This document shows, piece by piece, positions 25,732 to 35,313 of a stretch of DNA of 64,000 nt. Numbering within the stretch: the first letter of the stretch is position 1; each line of letters begins with the position of its first letter. The notes under the pieces were generated by a model, which saw only the letters and a list, made by a program, of their open reading frames with translations, was not told the origin of the DNA and searched no databases. The stretch comes from Streptomyces gardneri (lineage in GTDB: Bacteria > Actinomycetota > Actinomycetes > Streptomycetales > Streptomycetaceae), in contig NZ_BJMN01000027.1 of the NCBI RefSeq assembly GCF_006539185.1, positions 93,304 to 157,303 of the forward strand, written 5' to 3'. The position numbers and the translations under genes were made by a program.

Positions 25732-26964
25732 TCAGTCCACCAGGTCCCGCACCACCGCGTCGGCCAGCAGCCGACCCCGCAGGGTCAGAACCGCGCGCCC
25801 GGCCTCGTAGGACGCGGGGTCGAGGAGCCCGTCCCCCAGGGCCTTCCGTGAGGCCGCAAGCCCCGCCGGCTTGAGGATCGACAGCTCGACCCCCTCCCGC
25901 AGCCGCAGCTCCAGCAGGATCCGCTCGACCCGCCGGTCCTCCTCGGCAAGGAGCTCCCGCCCGGCACCGGGCGACTTCCCGGCCCCCAGCGCCGCCGCGT
26001 ACGCCCCCGGATGCTTCACGTTCCACCACCGCACCCCGCCCACGTGCGAGTGCGCACCCGGCCCGGCGCCCCACCAGTCGGCGCCGCGCCAGTACAGCTC
26101 GTTGTGGAGGCAGCGCCCGGCCTCGGAGGTGGCCCAGTTGGACACCTCGTACCAGGAGAACCCGGCCTCCTCGAAGGCCGCGTCCGCGATCAGGTACCGG
26201 TCGGCGTGCACGTCGTCGTCGGTCATCGGCACCTCGCCACGCCGGATGCGGCGCGCGAGCTGCGTCCCCTCCTCGACGATCAGGGCGTACGCGCTGACGT
26301 GGTCGGGCCCGGCGCCGATGGCCGCGTCGAGGGACGCCCGCCAGTCGTCGTCGGTCTCCCCGGGCGTGCCGTAGATCAGGTCGAGGTTGACGTGCTCGAA
26401 GCCGGCGGCCCGCGCCTCGGCGACGCAGGCCTCGGGGCGACCGGGGGTGTGGGTCCGGTCGAGGATCTTCAGGACGTGCTGCTTGGCGCTCTGCATGCCG
26501 AAGGAGATCCGGTTGAACCCGCCCTCCCGCAGCTCGGCCAGATACGCCGGGTTCACCGACTCCGGGTTCGCCTCCGTCGTCACCTCGGCGTCGTCCGCGA
26601 GCCCGAACTCGTCGCGGACGGCCCCCAGCATCCGTACGAGGTCGCCGGCGTCGAGCAGCGTGGGCGTACCGCCGCCGACGAAGACCGTCCGCACCGGCCT
26701 GGGGTCGTCCCCGAGCACCTTCCGGGCGAGCCGGATCTCCTCGGCGACCTGATCGGCGTAGTTGTCCCGGGAGGCGAGCACGCCACCGGCACCGCGCAGC
26801 TCGCTGGCGGTGTACGTGTTGAAGTCGCAGTAGCCGCAGCGCGTCGCGCAGTACGGCACGTGCAGGTAGAACCCGAGGGGCCGGTCCCCCGCCCCCTCCA
26901 GGGCGTGCGGGGGCAGAGCCCCGTCGTCGGGGACGTTCTCACCATCGGGCAGTACGGAAGGCAT
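25732..26964 (-). CDS. hemW: Radical SAM heme chaperone HemW
   Basis: A 410-aa radical SAM protein. The cluster motif CATRCGYC is followed by Phe-type spacing, GGGTPTLLD, and a HemN-like C-terminal domain. It lacks the extra features of coproporphyrinogen III dehydrogenase, so heme chaperone is the better call. The ATG at 26964 follows GACAATGGGCTC with no ribosome site, a leaderless-like arrangement. Confidence 0.93.
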   Translation of the reverse strand: MPSVLPDGENVPDDGALPPHALEGAGDRPLGFYLHVPYCATRCGYCDFNTYTASELRGAGGVLASRDNYADQVAEEIRLARKVLGDDPRPVRTVFVGGGTPTLLDAGDLVRMLGAVRDEFGLADDAEVTTEANPESVNPAYLAELREGGFNRISFGMQSAKQHVLKILDRTHTPGRPEACVAEARAAGFEHVNLDLIYGTPGETDDDWRASLDAAIGAGPDHVSAYALIVEEGTQLARRIRRGEVPMTDDDVHADRYLIADAAFEEAGFSWYEVSNWATSEAGRCLHNELYWRGADWWGAGPGAHSHVGGVRWWNVKHPGAYAAALGAGKSPGAGRELLAEEDRRVERILLELRLREGVELSILKPAGLAASRKALGDGLLDPASYEAGRAVLTLRGRLLADAVVRDLVD

Positions 26965-27087
26965 GAGCCCATTGTCCCGTACCGCCCGAGGTGAACCTCC
27001 GGCCTGTGGAAAACCACCGCCACCACCGCGACCGCCACCGTCACCACAGCCGTGCGACGACGACGGCAACGGCGGCGGTCACCGCGG

Positions 27088-28962
27088 CTACGCCTCGCGC
27101 GAGCCCTCGTACATCGCGTCGATCAGGTGCTGGTACGTGCGCTCCACGACCGGCCGCTTCATCTTCAGCGACGGGGTCAGCTCGCCGTGCTCGACGTCGA
27201 GGTCGCGCGGCAGCAGACGGAACTTCTTGATCGTCTGCCAGCGCTGGAGACCCTCGTTGAGGCGGTCGACGTAGCCCTGGACCAGCTTCTCGGTCTCCGG
27301 CGCGGCGACGACCTCCGCGTACGTCTTGCCTGCGAGGCCCTGCTCGGCGGCCCAGCCGAGGATGGCGGGCTCGTCGAGGGCGATGAGCGCGGAGCAGTAG
27401 TTCCGGTCGGCGCCGAGCACCACGATGTTGGAGACGAACGGGCAGACGGCCTTGAACTGGCCCTCGACCTCGGTCGGGGCGATGTACTTGCCGCCGGAGG
27501 TCTTGAACAGGTCCTTCTTGCGGTCGGTGATCCGCAGGTACCCGTCGGCGGACAGTTCACCGATGTCGCCGGTGTGGAACCAGCCGTCCGGCTCCAGGAC
27601 CTCGGCCGTCTTCTCCGGCAGGCGGTGGTAGCCCTCCATGATGCCGGGGCCGCGCAGCAGGATCTCGCCGTCGTCGGCGATCCGGACCTCGGTGCCGGGG
27701 AGCGGCTTGCCGACGGTGCCGGTGCGGTAGGCCTCGCCCGGGTTGACGAAGGAGGCGGCGCTGGACTCCGTGAGGCCGTAGCCCTCCAGGATGTGGATGC
27801 CGGCGCCGGAGAAGAAGTAGCCGATGTCGGGCGCCAGGGCGACGGAGCCGGAGACGGCGGCGCGCAGGCGCCCGCCGAAGGCCTCGCGGAGCTTCTTGTA
27901 GACCAGCGCGTCGGCGACCTTGTGCTTGGCCGTGAGGCCGAAGGGGGCCGAGGCCGTGCCGGTGCGGCGGAAGTTGTCCTGGGTGACCTTGGCGTAGTCG
28001 CGGGCGACTCCGGCCGACCACTGGAAGATCTTGTACTTGGCGCCGCCGGCCTCGCGGGCCTTGGCGGCGACCCCGTTGTAGACCTTCTCGAAGATCCGCG
28101 GGACGGCCGCCATGTAGGTCGGCTGGACGATCGGCAGGTTCACGATGATCTTGTCGATCCGCCCGTCGAGGGCCGTGACGTGTCCGACCTCGATCTGGCC
28201 GGAGGTCAGTACCTTGCCGAAGACGTGGGCGAGCGGCAGCCACAGGTACTGGACGTCGTCCTTGGTGACCAGGCCGGTGGCGGCGATGGCCTTGGCCATG
28301 TACGACCAGTTGTCGTGCGGGAGGCGGACGCCCTTGGGGCGGCCCGTGGTGCCCGAGGTGTAGATGAGGGTGGCGAGCTGCTCGGCGGTGATCGCCGCGA
28401 CCCGCTCCTTGACGGCCTCGGCGTTCTTCTCCAGGTACGCCTTGCCGCGCGCCTCCAGGTCGGCGAGCGTGAGGACCCAGTCGTCGGTCTCGACGCCCGC
28501 GGGGTCGAGGACCACGACGTGGTGGAGGTCGGGCAGCTCGGCACGGCGCTCGCGGGCCTTGGCCACCTGTGCCGCGTCCTCCGCGATCAGGACCTTGGAC
28601 TCGGAGTCCGAAAGGATGAACGCCGACTCCTCGGCGTTCGTCTGCGGGTAGATGGTGGTCGTCGCGGCACCCGCGCACATCACACCGAGGTCGGCGAGGA
28701 CCCACTCGACCCGGGTGGAGGAGGCGAGCGCGACCCGCTCCTCGGGCAGCACGCCGAGGTCGATCAGGCCGGCGGCGATCGCGTAGACCCGCTCGGCGGC
28801 CTGCCCCCAACTGAGCGACTTCCAGTCGTCGGGACCGGCACCGGACGCGGCGGGGACCGGGTACCGGTAGGCCTCCGCGTCGGGAGTCCGCTCGACGCGC
28901 TCAAGGAAGAGGGTCGCCACGGAGGGCGGCCGGTTCTCGATCAGGGTCTGTGTGTCGCTCAC
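27088..28962 (-). CDS. Long-chain acyl-CoA ligase (AMP-forming)
   Basis: A 624-aa ANL-superfamily enzyme. The AMP-binding motif is LIYTSGTTGRPKGV; later GYGLTESS, WFHTGDIG and the C-terminal DRKKDLFKTSGGKY with the catalytic Lys region are present. FadD15-like, activating long-chain fatty acids for degradation or lipid synthesis. GTG start. An upstream palindrome at 29014-29027 may be a regulatory site. Confidence 0.93.
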   Translation of the reverse strand: MSDTQTLIENRPPSVATLFLERVERTPDAEAYRYPVPAASGAGPDDWKSLSWGQAAERVYAIAAGLIDLGVLPEERVALASSTRVEWVLADLGVMCAGAATTTIYPQTNAEESAFILSDSESKVLIAEDAAQVAKARERRAELPDLHHVVVLDPAGVETDDWVLTLADLEARGKAYLEKNAEAVKERVAAITAEQLATLIYTSGTTGRPKGVRLPHDNWSYMAKAIAATGLVTKDDVQYLWLPLAHVFGKVLTSGQIEVGHVTALDGRIDKIIVNLPIVQPTYMAAVPRIFEKVYNGVAAKAREAGGAKYKIFQWSAGVARDYAKVTQDNFRRTGTASAPFGLTAKHKVADALVYKKLREAFGGRLRAAVSGSVALAPDIGYFFSGAGIHILEGYGLTESSAASFVNPGEAYRTGTVGKPLPGTEVRIADDGEILLRGPGIMEGYHRLPEKTAEVLEPDGWFHTGDIGELSADGYLRITDRKKDLFKTSGGKYIAPTEVEGQFKAVCPFVSNIVVLGADRNYCSALIALDEPAILGWAAEQGLAGKTYAEVVAAPETEKLVQGYVDRLNEGLQRWQTIKKFRLLPRDLDVEHGELTPSLKMKRPVVERTYQHLIDAMYEGSREA

Positions 28963-29013
28963 GACGTCCTCCGGGCGGCGGCGGTGCCTGCTGGCGGTGC
29001 GTAACTACGTAAC

Positions 29014-29027
29014 TAACTGGCGAGTAA
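29014..29027. promoter_or_regulatory. Imperfect palindrome upstream of the acyl-CoA ligase gene
   Basis: TAACTGGCGAGTAA, about 50 bases upstream of the start, preceded by further GTAACTA direct repeats (29001-29016). It looks like a TetR-type operator of the kind found before fatty-acid genes; no regulator gene is adjacent. Confidence 0.3.
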
Positions 29028-29099
29028 CCTTCAAGTCGGGATCAGAGTAAAGGGCCGAGGACTGGCGCGTAAGGGCTTGCAAGCCGCCGCTTCATAACG

Positions 29100-29134
29100 A
29101 ACGGGTCCACGCGCCATCGGCACGTGGACCCGTT
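29100..29134 (-). terminator. Terminator of lepA
   Basis: Perfect 12-bp stem AACGGGTCCACG / CGTGGACCCGTT, 35 bases past the lepA stop. Confidence 0.75.
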
Positions 29135-29168
29135 CGATGCACAAGGCACCTACCTCTGACGTTCCCGG

Positions 29169-31034
29169 CTACTTCTTCTTGCCGGAGGACTCGTCGCTCG
29201 AGAGGACGGCGATGAAGGCCTCCTGCGGCACCTCGACCGAGCCGACCATCTTCATGCGCTTCTTGCCTTCCTTCTGCTTCTCCAGCAGCTTCCGCTTACG
29301 GGAGATGTCACCGCCGTAGCACTTGGCGAGGACGTCCTTGCGGATGGCGCGGATGGTCTCGCGGGCGATGACGCGGGAGCCGATCGCGGCCTGGATCGGC
29401 ACCTCGAAGGCCTGGCGCGGGATGAGCTCGCGCAGCTTGGCGACGAGCCGCACACCGTAGGCGTAGGCGGCGTCCTTGTGGGTGACGGCGGAGAAGGCGT
29501 CGACCTTGTCGCCGTGCAGCAGGATGTCGACCTTGACGAGGCTGGAGGCCTGCTCGCCCGTGGGCTCGTAGTCGAGCGAGGCGTAACCGCGCGTCTTGGA
29601 CTTCAGCTGGTCGAAGAAGTCGAAGACGATCTCGGCGAGGGGCAGGGTGTAGCGGATCTCGACCCGGTCCTCGGAGAGGTAGTCCATGCCGATCAGCGTG
29701 CCGCGACGGGTCTGGCACAGCTCCATGATCGCGCCGATGAACTCGCTGGGGGCGAGGATCGTGGCGCGCACGACGGGCTCGTACACGTCGTCGATCTTGC
29801 CCTCGGGGAACTCGCTCGGGTTCGTGACCGTGTGCTCGCTGCCGTCCTCCATGACCACGCGGTAGACCACGTTGGGGGCGGTGGCGATGAGGTCGAGCCC
29901 GAACTCGCGCTCGAGCCGCTCACGAATGACGTCGAGGTGGAGAAGACCCAGGAAGCCCACGCGGAAGCCGAAGCCGAGCGCGGCGGAGGTCTCCGGCTCG
30001 TAGACGAGCGCGGCGTCGTTGAGCTGGAGCTTGTCGAGGGCCTCGCGGAGGTCCGGGTACTCCGAGCCGTCCAGCGGGTAGAGACCCGAGAACACCATCG
30101 GCTTGGGGTCCTTGTAACCGCCGAGCGCCTCGGTCGCGCCCTTGTTCAGGGAGGTGATCGTGTCACCGACCTTGGACTGACGGACGTCCTTCACACCGGT
30201 GATGAGGTAGCCCACCTCACCGACGCCGAGCCCGTCGGACGCGGTCATCTCGGGAGACGAGACGCCGATCTCCAGCAGCTCGTGGGTGGCGCCCGTCGAC
30301 ATCATCTTGATGCGCTCACGCTTGTTGAGCTGCCCGTCGACGACACGGACGTACGTCACGACACCGCGGTACGAGTCGTAGACGGAGTCGAAGATCATCG
30401 CGCGGGCGGGCGCGTCGGCGACACCGACCGGCGCCGGGACGTCCCGGACGACGCGGTCGAGCAGCGCCTCGACGCCCATGCCGGTCTTCGCGGAGACCTT
30501 GAGGACGTCCTCCGGCTGGCAGCCGATGAGGTTGGCCAGCTCCTCGGAGAACTTCTCCGGCTGGGCGGCCGGCAGGTCGATCTTGTTCAGTACCGGAACG
30601 ATCGTGAGGTCGTTCTCCATCGCCAGGTAGAGGTTGGCGAGGGTCTGCGCCTCGATGCCCTGCGCCGCGTCGACCAGCAGGACCGTGCCCTCACAGGCCG
30701 CCAGCGAGCGCGAGACCTCGTACGTGAAGTCGACGTGCCCGGGCGTGTCGATCATGTTCAGGATGTGCGTCCTGCCCTCACCCTGCCCGTCGGTGGGCGC
30801 CCACGGCAGTCGGACCGCCTGGGACTTGATCGTGATGCCGCGCTCCCGCTCGATGTCCATCCGGTCGAGATACTGGGCACGCATCTGCCGCTGGTCGACC
30901 ACACCGGTGAGCTGGAGCATCCGGTCGGCGAGCGTGGACTTGCCGTGGTCGATGTGCGCGATGATGCAGAAGTTGCGGATCAGAGCCGGGTCGGTACGGC
31001 TCGGCTCGGGCACGTTGGTAGGAGTCGCGGGCAC
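29169..31034 (-). CDS. lepA: Elongation factor 4 (LepA)
   Basis: A 621-aa translational GTPase that back-translocates or rescues ribosomes. G1 AHIDHGKST, G3 DTPGH, G4 NKID, and the LepA C-terminal domain ending SSGKKK are visible. GTG at 31034 (PATPTNVPEPSRTDP) gives the normal Streptomyces length. Divergent from rpsT across 184 bp. Confidence 0.97.
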   Translation of the reverse strand: MPATPTNVPEPSRTDPALIRNFCIIAHIDHGKSTLADRMLQLTGVVDQRQMRAQYLDRMDIERERGITIKSQAVRLPWAPTDGQGEGRTHILNMIDTPGHVDFTYEVSRSLAACEGTVLLVDAAQGIEAQTLANLYLAMENDLTIVPVLNKIDLPAAQPEKFSEELANLIGCQPEDVLKVSAKTGMGVEALLDRVVRDVPAPVGVADAPARAMIFDSVYDSYRGVVTYVRVVDGQLNKRERIKMMSTGATHELLEIGVSSPEMTASDGLGVGEVGYLITGVKDVRQSKVGDTITSLNKGATEALGGYKDPKPMVFSGLYPLDGSEYPDLREALDKLQLNDAALVYEPETSAALGFGFRVGFLGLLHLDVIRERLEREFGLDLIATAPNVVYRVVMEDGSEHTVTNPSEFPEGKIDDVYEPVVRATILAPSEFIGAIMELCQTRRGTLIGMDYLSEDRVEIRYTLPLAEIVFDFFDQLKSKTRGYASLDYEPTGEQASSLVKVDILLHGDKVDAFSAVTHKDAAYAYGVRLVAKLRELIPRQAFEVPIQAAIGSRVIARETIRAIRKDVLAKCYGGDISRKRKLLEKQKEGKKRMKMVGSVEVPQEAFIAVLSSDESSGKKK

Positions 31035-31110
31035 GCAGGGTCTCGTCTCGGGGCGATGTCGGATCGATACGTAGGCTCCATGGTCCCATGCCCGCCGCCC
31101 TGCGCCCGGT

Positions 31111-31140
31111 TTGGGCGGCCCCGAGGGTGACTGATACTGT
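31111..31140 (+). promoter_or_regulatory. Probable rpsT promoter
   Basis: TTGGGC, 18-bp spacer, TACTGT: a reasonable match to the main vegetative sigma factor pattern, about 80 bases before the rpsT start. Confidence 0.4.
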
Positions 31141-31218
31141 GGACAGCTGTGCCTCGTGTGCCCTCTCAGCTGCGAGTCACACTCCAGAAGGAACATCGAA
31201 CCTGTAAAGGCTCTTTTC

Positions 31219-31485
31219 GTGGCGAACATCAAGTCCCAGATCAAGCGGAACAAGACCAACGAGAAGGCGCGCCTGCGTAACAAGGCCGTCAAGTCGTCGC
31301 TCAAGACCGCGATCCGCAAGGCCCGTGAGGCTGTCGCCGCCGGCGACCTCGAGAAGGCCACCGTTGCCACTCGCGCCGCCTCGCGTCAGCTCGACAAGGC
31401 TGTCTCGAAGGGTGTCATCCACAAGAACGCCGCCGCCAACAAGAAGTCGGCGCTGGCCACCAAGGTTGCCACCCTCCAGGGCTGA
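31219..31485 (+). CDS. rpsT: 30S ribosomal protein S20
   Basis: An 88-aa, highly basic primary 16S-binding protein starting (V)ANIKSQIKRNKTNEKARL, exactly the S20 family start. GTG at 31219 with AAAGG nine bases upstream. A strong terminator follows at 31606. Confidence 0.97.
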   Translation: MANIKSQIKRNKTNEKARLRNKAVKSSLKTAIRKAREAVAAGDLEKATVATRAASRQLDKAVSKGVIHKNAAANKKSALATKVATLQG

Positions 31486-31605
31486 GCTCTGATGTAACCG
31501 GTCGCACGGGACCCAGCGGGCCCTCTCTCCCGCTCCCGCCCGACCACCAGGACTCGCACGCGGACGCGTTCGCCACGCGGGTGCGAGCCCACCAAGCTGT
31601 AACGC

Positions 31606-31650
31606 CGAAGGCCCCGCCGCCTCCTACCCCAGGAGCCGCCGGGGCCTTCG
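31606..31650. terminator. Strong terminator between convergent rpsT and holA
   Basis: 20-base arms CGAAGGCCCCGCCGCCTCCT and AGGAGCCGCCGGGGCCTTCG pair at 18 of 20 positions with a 5-base loop. Confidence 0.85.
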
Positions 31651-31708
31651 CCGCGTCCACGCCCTGCCCGGGCCGGCACGAGGGACTGCCCAGGGGCTGG
31701 GCACCCCG

Positions 31709-31790
31709 TACGCACGGGGCCGGGGGACCCGTACGCACACGGGGGCAGGGCGACCCGTACGCACACGGGGGCAGGGCGACCCGGCAGGGG
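31709..31790. repeat. 26-bp tandem repeats with short hairpins
   Basis: Two identical 26-bp units (31727-31752, 31753-31778) beginning ACCCGTACGCACACGGGG, with a degenerate copy before and a partial one after. Each contains a small CCCGT/ACGGG stem. Function unknown. Confidence 0.8.
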
Positions 31791-32024
31791 TGTGGTGCTG
31801 CCGGAGAGGGCTCGGTGCAGCGCCCGGGCCGCCGCGGGGTCGGGCGCAGCCCGATGGGGTGGGCCCGGCCGAGCCGCTGCGGGGGTCGGGGCGACGCCCC
31901 GATCCGGCATGGCGACGCCGTCACAGGGGGCGCAGCCCAGCGGGGTGCAGGCCCCTGGGGTCCGCTCCGCCCCCGGCGGGGTTTCGGGAAGGGGTGGGGT
32001 GGGGGAACCGACCGCCCCGGCCCA

Positions 32025-33011
32025 CTACCGCCGCAGCCGCGCCGCCCGAGCCACCGCCACCACTGCCTTCTCCAGGGCGTACTCCGGGTCGTCGCCCCCG
32101 CCCTTCACCCCCGCGTCCGCCTCCGCGATCGCCCGCAGCGCGAGGGACACCCCGTCCGGGGTCCAGCCCCGCATCTGCTGGCGCACGCGGTCGATCTTCC
32201 AGGGCGGCATGCCCAGCTCCCGGGCCAGATCCGCCGGCCGCCCGCCCCGCGCGGAAGAGAGCTTGCCGATCGCCCGTACGCCCTGCGCCAGCGCGCTGGT
32301 GATGAGCACCGGCGCCACCCCGGTCGAGAGCGACCAGCGCAGCGCCTCCAGGGCCTCCGCCGCGCGCCCCTCCACGGCCCTGTCGGCCACGTTGAAGGAC
32401 GAGGCCTCCGCGCGGCCGGTGTAGTAGCGCCCGACGACCGCCTCGTCGATCGTTCCGTCGACGTCCGCCGTCAGCTGCGCGCACGCGGACGCCAGCTCCC
32501 GCAGGTCGCTGCCGATCGAGTCCACCAGCGCCTGGCACGCCTCCGGAGTCGCCGCGCGCCCGAGCGCCCGGAACTCCTGCCGGACGAAGGTCAGCCGCTC
32601 CGCCGGCTTCGTCGTCTTCGGGCAGGCCACCTCCCGCGCGCCCGCCTTCCGCGCCGCGTCGAGCAGGCCCTTGCCCTTCGCGCCGCCGGCGTGGAGCAGG
32701 ACGAGCGAGATGTCCTCGATCGGGTCGTCGAGGTAGGCCTTGACGTCCTTGATCGTGTCGGCGGAGAGGTCCTGCGCGTTCCGCACGACCAGGACCTTGC
32801 GCTCGGCGAAGAGCGAGGGGCTGGTCAGCTCCGCCAGCGACCCGGGCTGGAGCTGGTCGGAGGTGAGGTCGCGCACGTCCGTGTCGGCGTCGGCAGCCCT
32901 GGCGGCCGCCACCACCTCCTGGACGACGCGGTCGAGGAGCAGGTCCTCCTGCCCCACGGCAAGCGTCACGGGGCCGAGGAGGTCTTCGGGGGAAGTCTTT
33001 CTGGTGGCCAT
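32025..33011 (-). CDS. holA: DNA polymerase III subunit delta
   Basis: A 328-aa clamp-loader subunit. N-terminal LGPVTLAVGQEDLLLDRVV, the central KPAERLTFVRQEF stretch and the helical C-terminal collar domain (ARELGMPPWKIDRVRQQ) match HolA. ATG at 33011. In actinomycetes it usually follows comEA-comEC; here accessory genes (33410-37211) lie between. Confidence 0.95.
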   Translation of the reverse strand: MATRKTSPEDLLGPVTLAVGQEDLLLDRVVQEVVAAARAADADTDVRDLTSDQLQPGSLAELTSPSLFAERKVLVVRNAQDLSADTIKDVKAYLDDPIEDISLVLLHAGGAKGKGLLDAARKAGAREVACPKTTKPAERLTFVRQEFRALGRAATPEACQALVDSIGSDLRELASACAQLTADVDGTIDEAVVGRYYTGRAEASSFNVADRAVEGRAAEALEALRWSLSTGVAPVLITSALAQGVRAIGKLSSARGGRPADLARELGMPPWKIDRVRQQMRGWTPDGVSLALRAIAEADAGVKGGGDDPEYALEKAVVAVARAARLRR

Positions 33012-33075
33012 CGCGATCCAGCATCCCACGGGCCACTGACAGCCGTGCCCGACAGCCATGCCCGAGAATGACCGG

Positions 33076-33321
33076 GTGAGCGAACGACGACATGTACTGG
33101 TACTCCCCGACCGCGACGCCGCCGAGGAGGTCGCCGAGGAACTCCCCGACCGATTCGGCGTGGCCGAGACACCGCAGCTCTTCCGGGACGCCCTGGCCGG
33201 CGAGGACGACGCCGAGGACGCCCAGTGGCTGGTGGTCGTCGAGGACCCGGACGGAAGGCTCGACGCGGCGGCGCTCGACGAGTTCGCCGCCGAGCACGAG
33301 GGCTGGCTGGAGGCCCCGTAA
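33076..33321 (+). CDS. Small acidic hypothetical protein
   Basis: An 81-aa acidic protein (SERRHVLVLPDRDAAEEVAEE) divergent from holA. GTG at 33076 is chosen because GAGAAT lies exactly six bases upstream, a leaderless-like spacing; ATG at 33058 has no ribosome site. No family recognised. Confidence 0.65.
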   Translation: MSERRHVLVLPDRDAAEEVAEELPDRFGVAETPQLFRDALAGEDDAEDAQWLVVVEDPDGRLDAAALDEFAAEHEGWLEAP

Positions 33322-33350
33322 CCCGTCCCGCCCGCCTCAGCCCAGTCCAA

Positions 33351-33405
33351 GCCCAGCCCGGCCCAGCCCAGCCCGGCCCAGCCCGGCCCAGCCCAGCCCA
33401 GCCCT
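33351..33405. repeat. Eleven tandem GCCCR pentamers
   Basis: Units GCCCA/GCCCG (last GCCCT) run between convergent genes, ending just before the YceI stop at 33410. Confidence 0.85.
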
Positions 33406-33409
33406 ACCC

Positions 33410-34294
33410 CTACGCGGTCTTGCGGACGATCTGGATGTCGAGGTCGATGCTGATGCTGGACCCGACGGCCGCGATCCCGCGCGCGAGCAGCGTCTGCCAC
33501 GTGAGGGTGAAGTCCTCCCGGTGCAGCTCGGTGGTGGCCCGGCAGGCCCCCCGCGTCTCGCCCTCGAGCCCGCTCCCGATGCCCAGGTACTGGGTGTCGA
33601 GCGTCACCGTGCGGCTGACCCCGTGGAGGGTGAGCGCACCGGTGACGGCCCAGCGGCTGCCGCCCCGGTGGACGAAGCGCTCGCTGTAGAACTCCAGCGT
33701 CGGGTACGCGCCGACGTCGAGGAAGTCCCCCGAGCACAGGTGGTCGTCGCGCATCCGCACCCCGGTGTCGATGGAGGCCGCGTCGATGACGACGTGCATC
33801 GCCGACTGCTCCATGCGGTCGGCGATGCGCACCGCGCCGGCGAAGCTGTTGAACCGGCCGTGGATGCGTGCGAGCCCGATGTGGCGGGCGGTGAAGCCGA
33901 TCTGCGAGTGCGTCGGGTCGATCTCCCAGTCGCCCGGCTCCGGGAGCTGGGGCTGCGGCGCGATCTGGAGCAGGACGTCGCCGACGCCCGCGTGTCCGCC
34001 CTCGGTGACGACGACACTGCCGTGGTGCGGCGTGTACCCCTCGGCGGTGACGGCGAGCCGGTACTCCCCCGCCGGCACCGTCGCGAGCGCCGTGCCGTAC
34101 GGGTCGGTCTCCCCGCCCAGCACCTTGCGGCCCGCCGCGTCACTGAGCACGAACTCGGCCTGTCGGACCGGTTCGTGTACGGGGTCGATGACCCGACAGG
34201 TCAGCACCCCGGCCGAGGCGGGCACCGCGAGACCGGCGAGCGGGCCGCCCCGCGCCGCGCCCGCCGCCCTCTTCCCGAAGAGTCGATCGAACAT
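33410..34294 (-). CDS. YceI-family protein with N-terminal carboxypeptidase-regulatory-like domain
   Basis: A 294-aa protein. Residues 30-110 form a beta-sandwich like carboxypeptidase regulatory domains (GEYRLAVTAEGYTPH). Residues 120-292 are a YceI lipocalin-like domain (WEIDPTHSQIGFTARHIGLAR, DFTLTWQTLLARG). No signal peptide is obvious, so it is probably cytoplasmic. YceI domains bind isoprenoid-like lipids; the fusion is less common. Confidence 0.85.
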   Translation of the reverse strand: MFDRLFGKRAAGAARGGPLAGLAVPASAGVLTCRVIDPVHEPVRQAEFVLSDAAGRKVLGGETDPYGTALATVPAGEYRLAVTAEGYTPHHGSVVVTEGGHAGVGDVLLQIAPQPQLPEPGDWEIDPTHSQIGFTARHIGLARIHGRFNSFAGAVRIADRMEQSAMHVVIDAASIDTGVRMRDDHLCSGDFLDVGAYPTLEFYSERFVHRGGSRWAVTGALTLHGVSRTVTLDTQYLGIGSGLEGETRGACRATTELHREDFTLTWQTLLARGIAAVGSSISIDLDIQIVRKTA

Positions 34295-34419
34295 TCTTCA
34301 CGCACCCCCGCATGACTCGTTCACTATGCAACGAAGATGCATTCGATCACTGGTGAGGCGTTCGAGGCAAACGAACCAAGTGTTACCGGGAGTCCGAATT
34401 GAGGATTCCGCTCAGCGGC

Positions 34420-35286
34420 TCACCGGTTCCTCTCGACGGCGTCGTGCGCGACGACCGGCAGCTCGTCGAGCACGATGCCGAACAGCTCCCGGTACGCGCC
34501 GCGCACCTCCTCGTCCCCGTCGAGCACCCGCTCGACGCGCTCCCCGTGGGTGCGGGTGATCAGCTTCCGGCCGCTGAGGGTGATCCGCCCCTCCTCGGTG
34601 AGCAGGGAGCAGATGAGGGAGCGCGGAAAGTGCGAGTCGGGCGAGGTCCGGTGGTACCAGGCACCGGCCGTGAAGTCCGCGAGCCCACGGGGCCGCACCT
34701 CCAGCCGGTACTGCGGCTTCCCGTCCCGCAGCACCTCGAGATCGCCGTCGGCGAGCTCCTGGACACGGAAGCGGCCGCCCGGGTCCTCCTGGTCCCCGCG
34801 CTCGTCGAGGGCGAGCGGGTAGTGGCTGTGGTCGCCGAAGCCGACGTCGGCCAGCCACCGCTCCTCGTCGGCCGTCTCCACGAGCAGCGCCATGTGGTCG
34901 TACGGGATCCCGAGCCTCCCCTCCGGGTCGACGACGCGCGCCTGGAGCAGCGACACCCGGTAGCCGAGCGCCCGCAGCAGGACCGCGAACGTGGTGTTGA
35001 TCTCGTAGCAGAAGCCACCTCTGCGGTCGCCGACCACCTTGTCGACCAGCGCCTTCTCGTCCAGGACGATGTCCTCGCCGAGATGGATCGAGAGGTTCTC
35101 GAAGGGCACGCTCAGCAGGTGCCGCACATGCAGCTCACGCAAGGCGGCGGCGTCCGCGCGCACGGGCCGCCGCGCGCCGATCCGCGCCAGGTAGGCATCG
35201 ACATCCGGGAGGAAGGGCGCCGCCGGGGCGGAATCCGTCGGGTCGGAATCCGTCGGGTCGGGTGCATCCATCACATCGTCACTCAT
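34420..35286 (-). CDS. Arylamine N-acetyltransferase
   Basis: A 288-aa NAT enzyme transferring acetyl from CoA to arylamines. The catalytic triad is visible: Cys in RRGGFCYE, His in YDHMALLVE, Asp in LADVGFGD. The N-terminus carries a duplicated DPTDS. It is downstream of the MFS-ArsR pair on the same strand (27 bases), so it may belong to a detoxification operon. Confidence 0.92.
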   Translation of the reverse strand: MSDDVMDAPDPTDSDPTDSAPAAPFLPDVDAYLARIGARRPVRADAAALRELHVRHLLSVPFENLSIHLGEDIVLDEKALVDKVVGDRRGGFCYEINTTFAVLLRALGYRVSLLQARVVDPEGRLGIPYDHMALLVETADEERWLADVGFGDHSHYPLALDERGDQEDPGGRFRVQELADGDLEVLRDGKPQYRLEVRPRGLADFTAGAWYHRTSPDSHFPRSLICSLLTEEGRITLSGRKLITRTHGERVERVLDGDEEVRGAYRELFGIVLDELPVVAHDAVERNR

Positions 35287-35313
35287 GCGGGAAGTCTCCC
35301 TCTTCTCGGTCGG

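Larger units (their letters stand above)
31486..32024. other. Gene-free region between rpsT and holA
   Basis: 539 bp with no convincing gene. It holds a terminator (31606-31650), a short tandem repeat block (about 31709-31790) and several GC hairpins, such as TCGGGGCG-A-CGCCCCGA at 31886-31902. The frames open across it show repeat-derived composition and no family match. Confidence 0.6.

Noticed and set aside
31386..31924. Minus-strand frames of about 170 codons between rpsT and holA
   Set aside because: They overlap rpsT and the terminator hairpin, are made of tandem-repeat sequence and have no family resemblance.
33322..33410. Coding extension of the small acidic gene through the GCCCR repeats
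   Set aside because: A stop at 33321 precedes the array; the open frames through it are repeat-derived.
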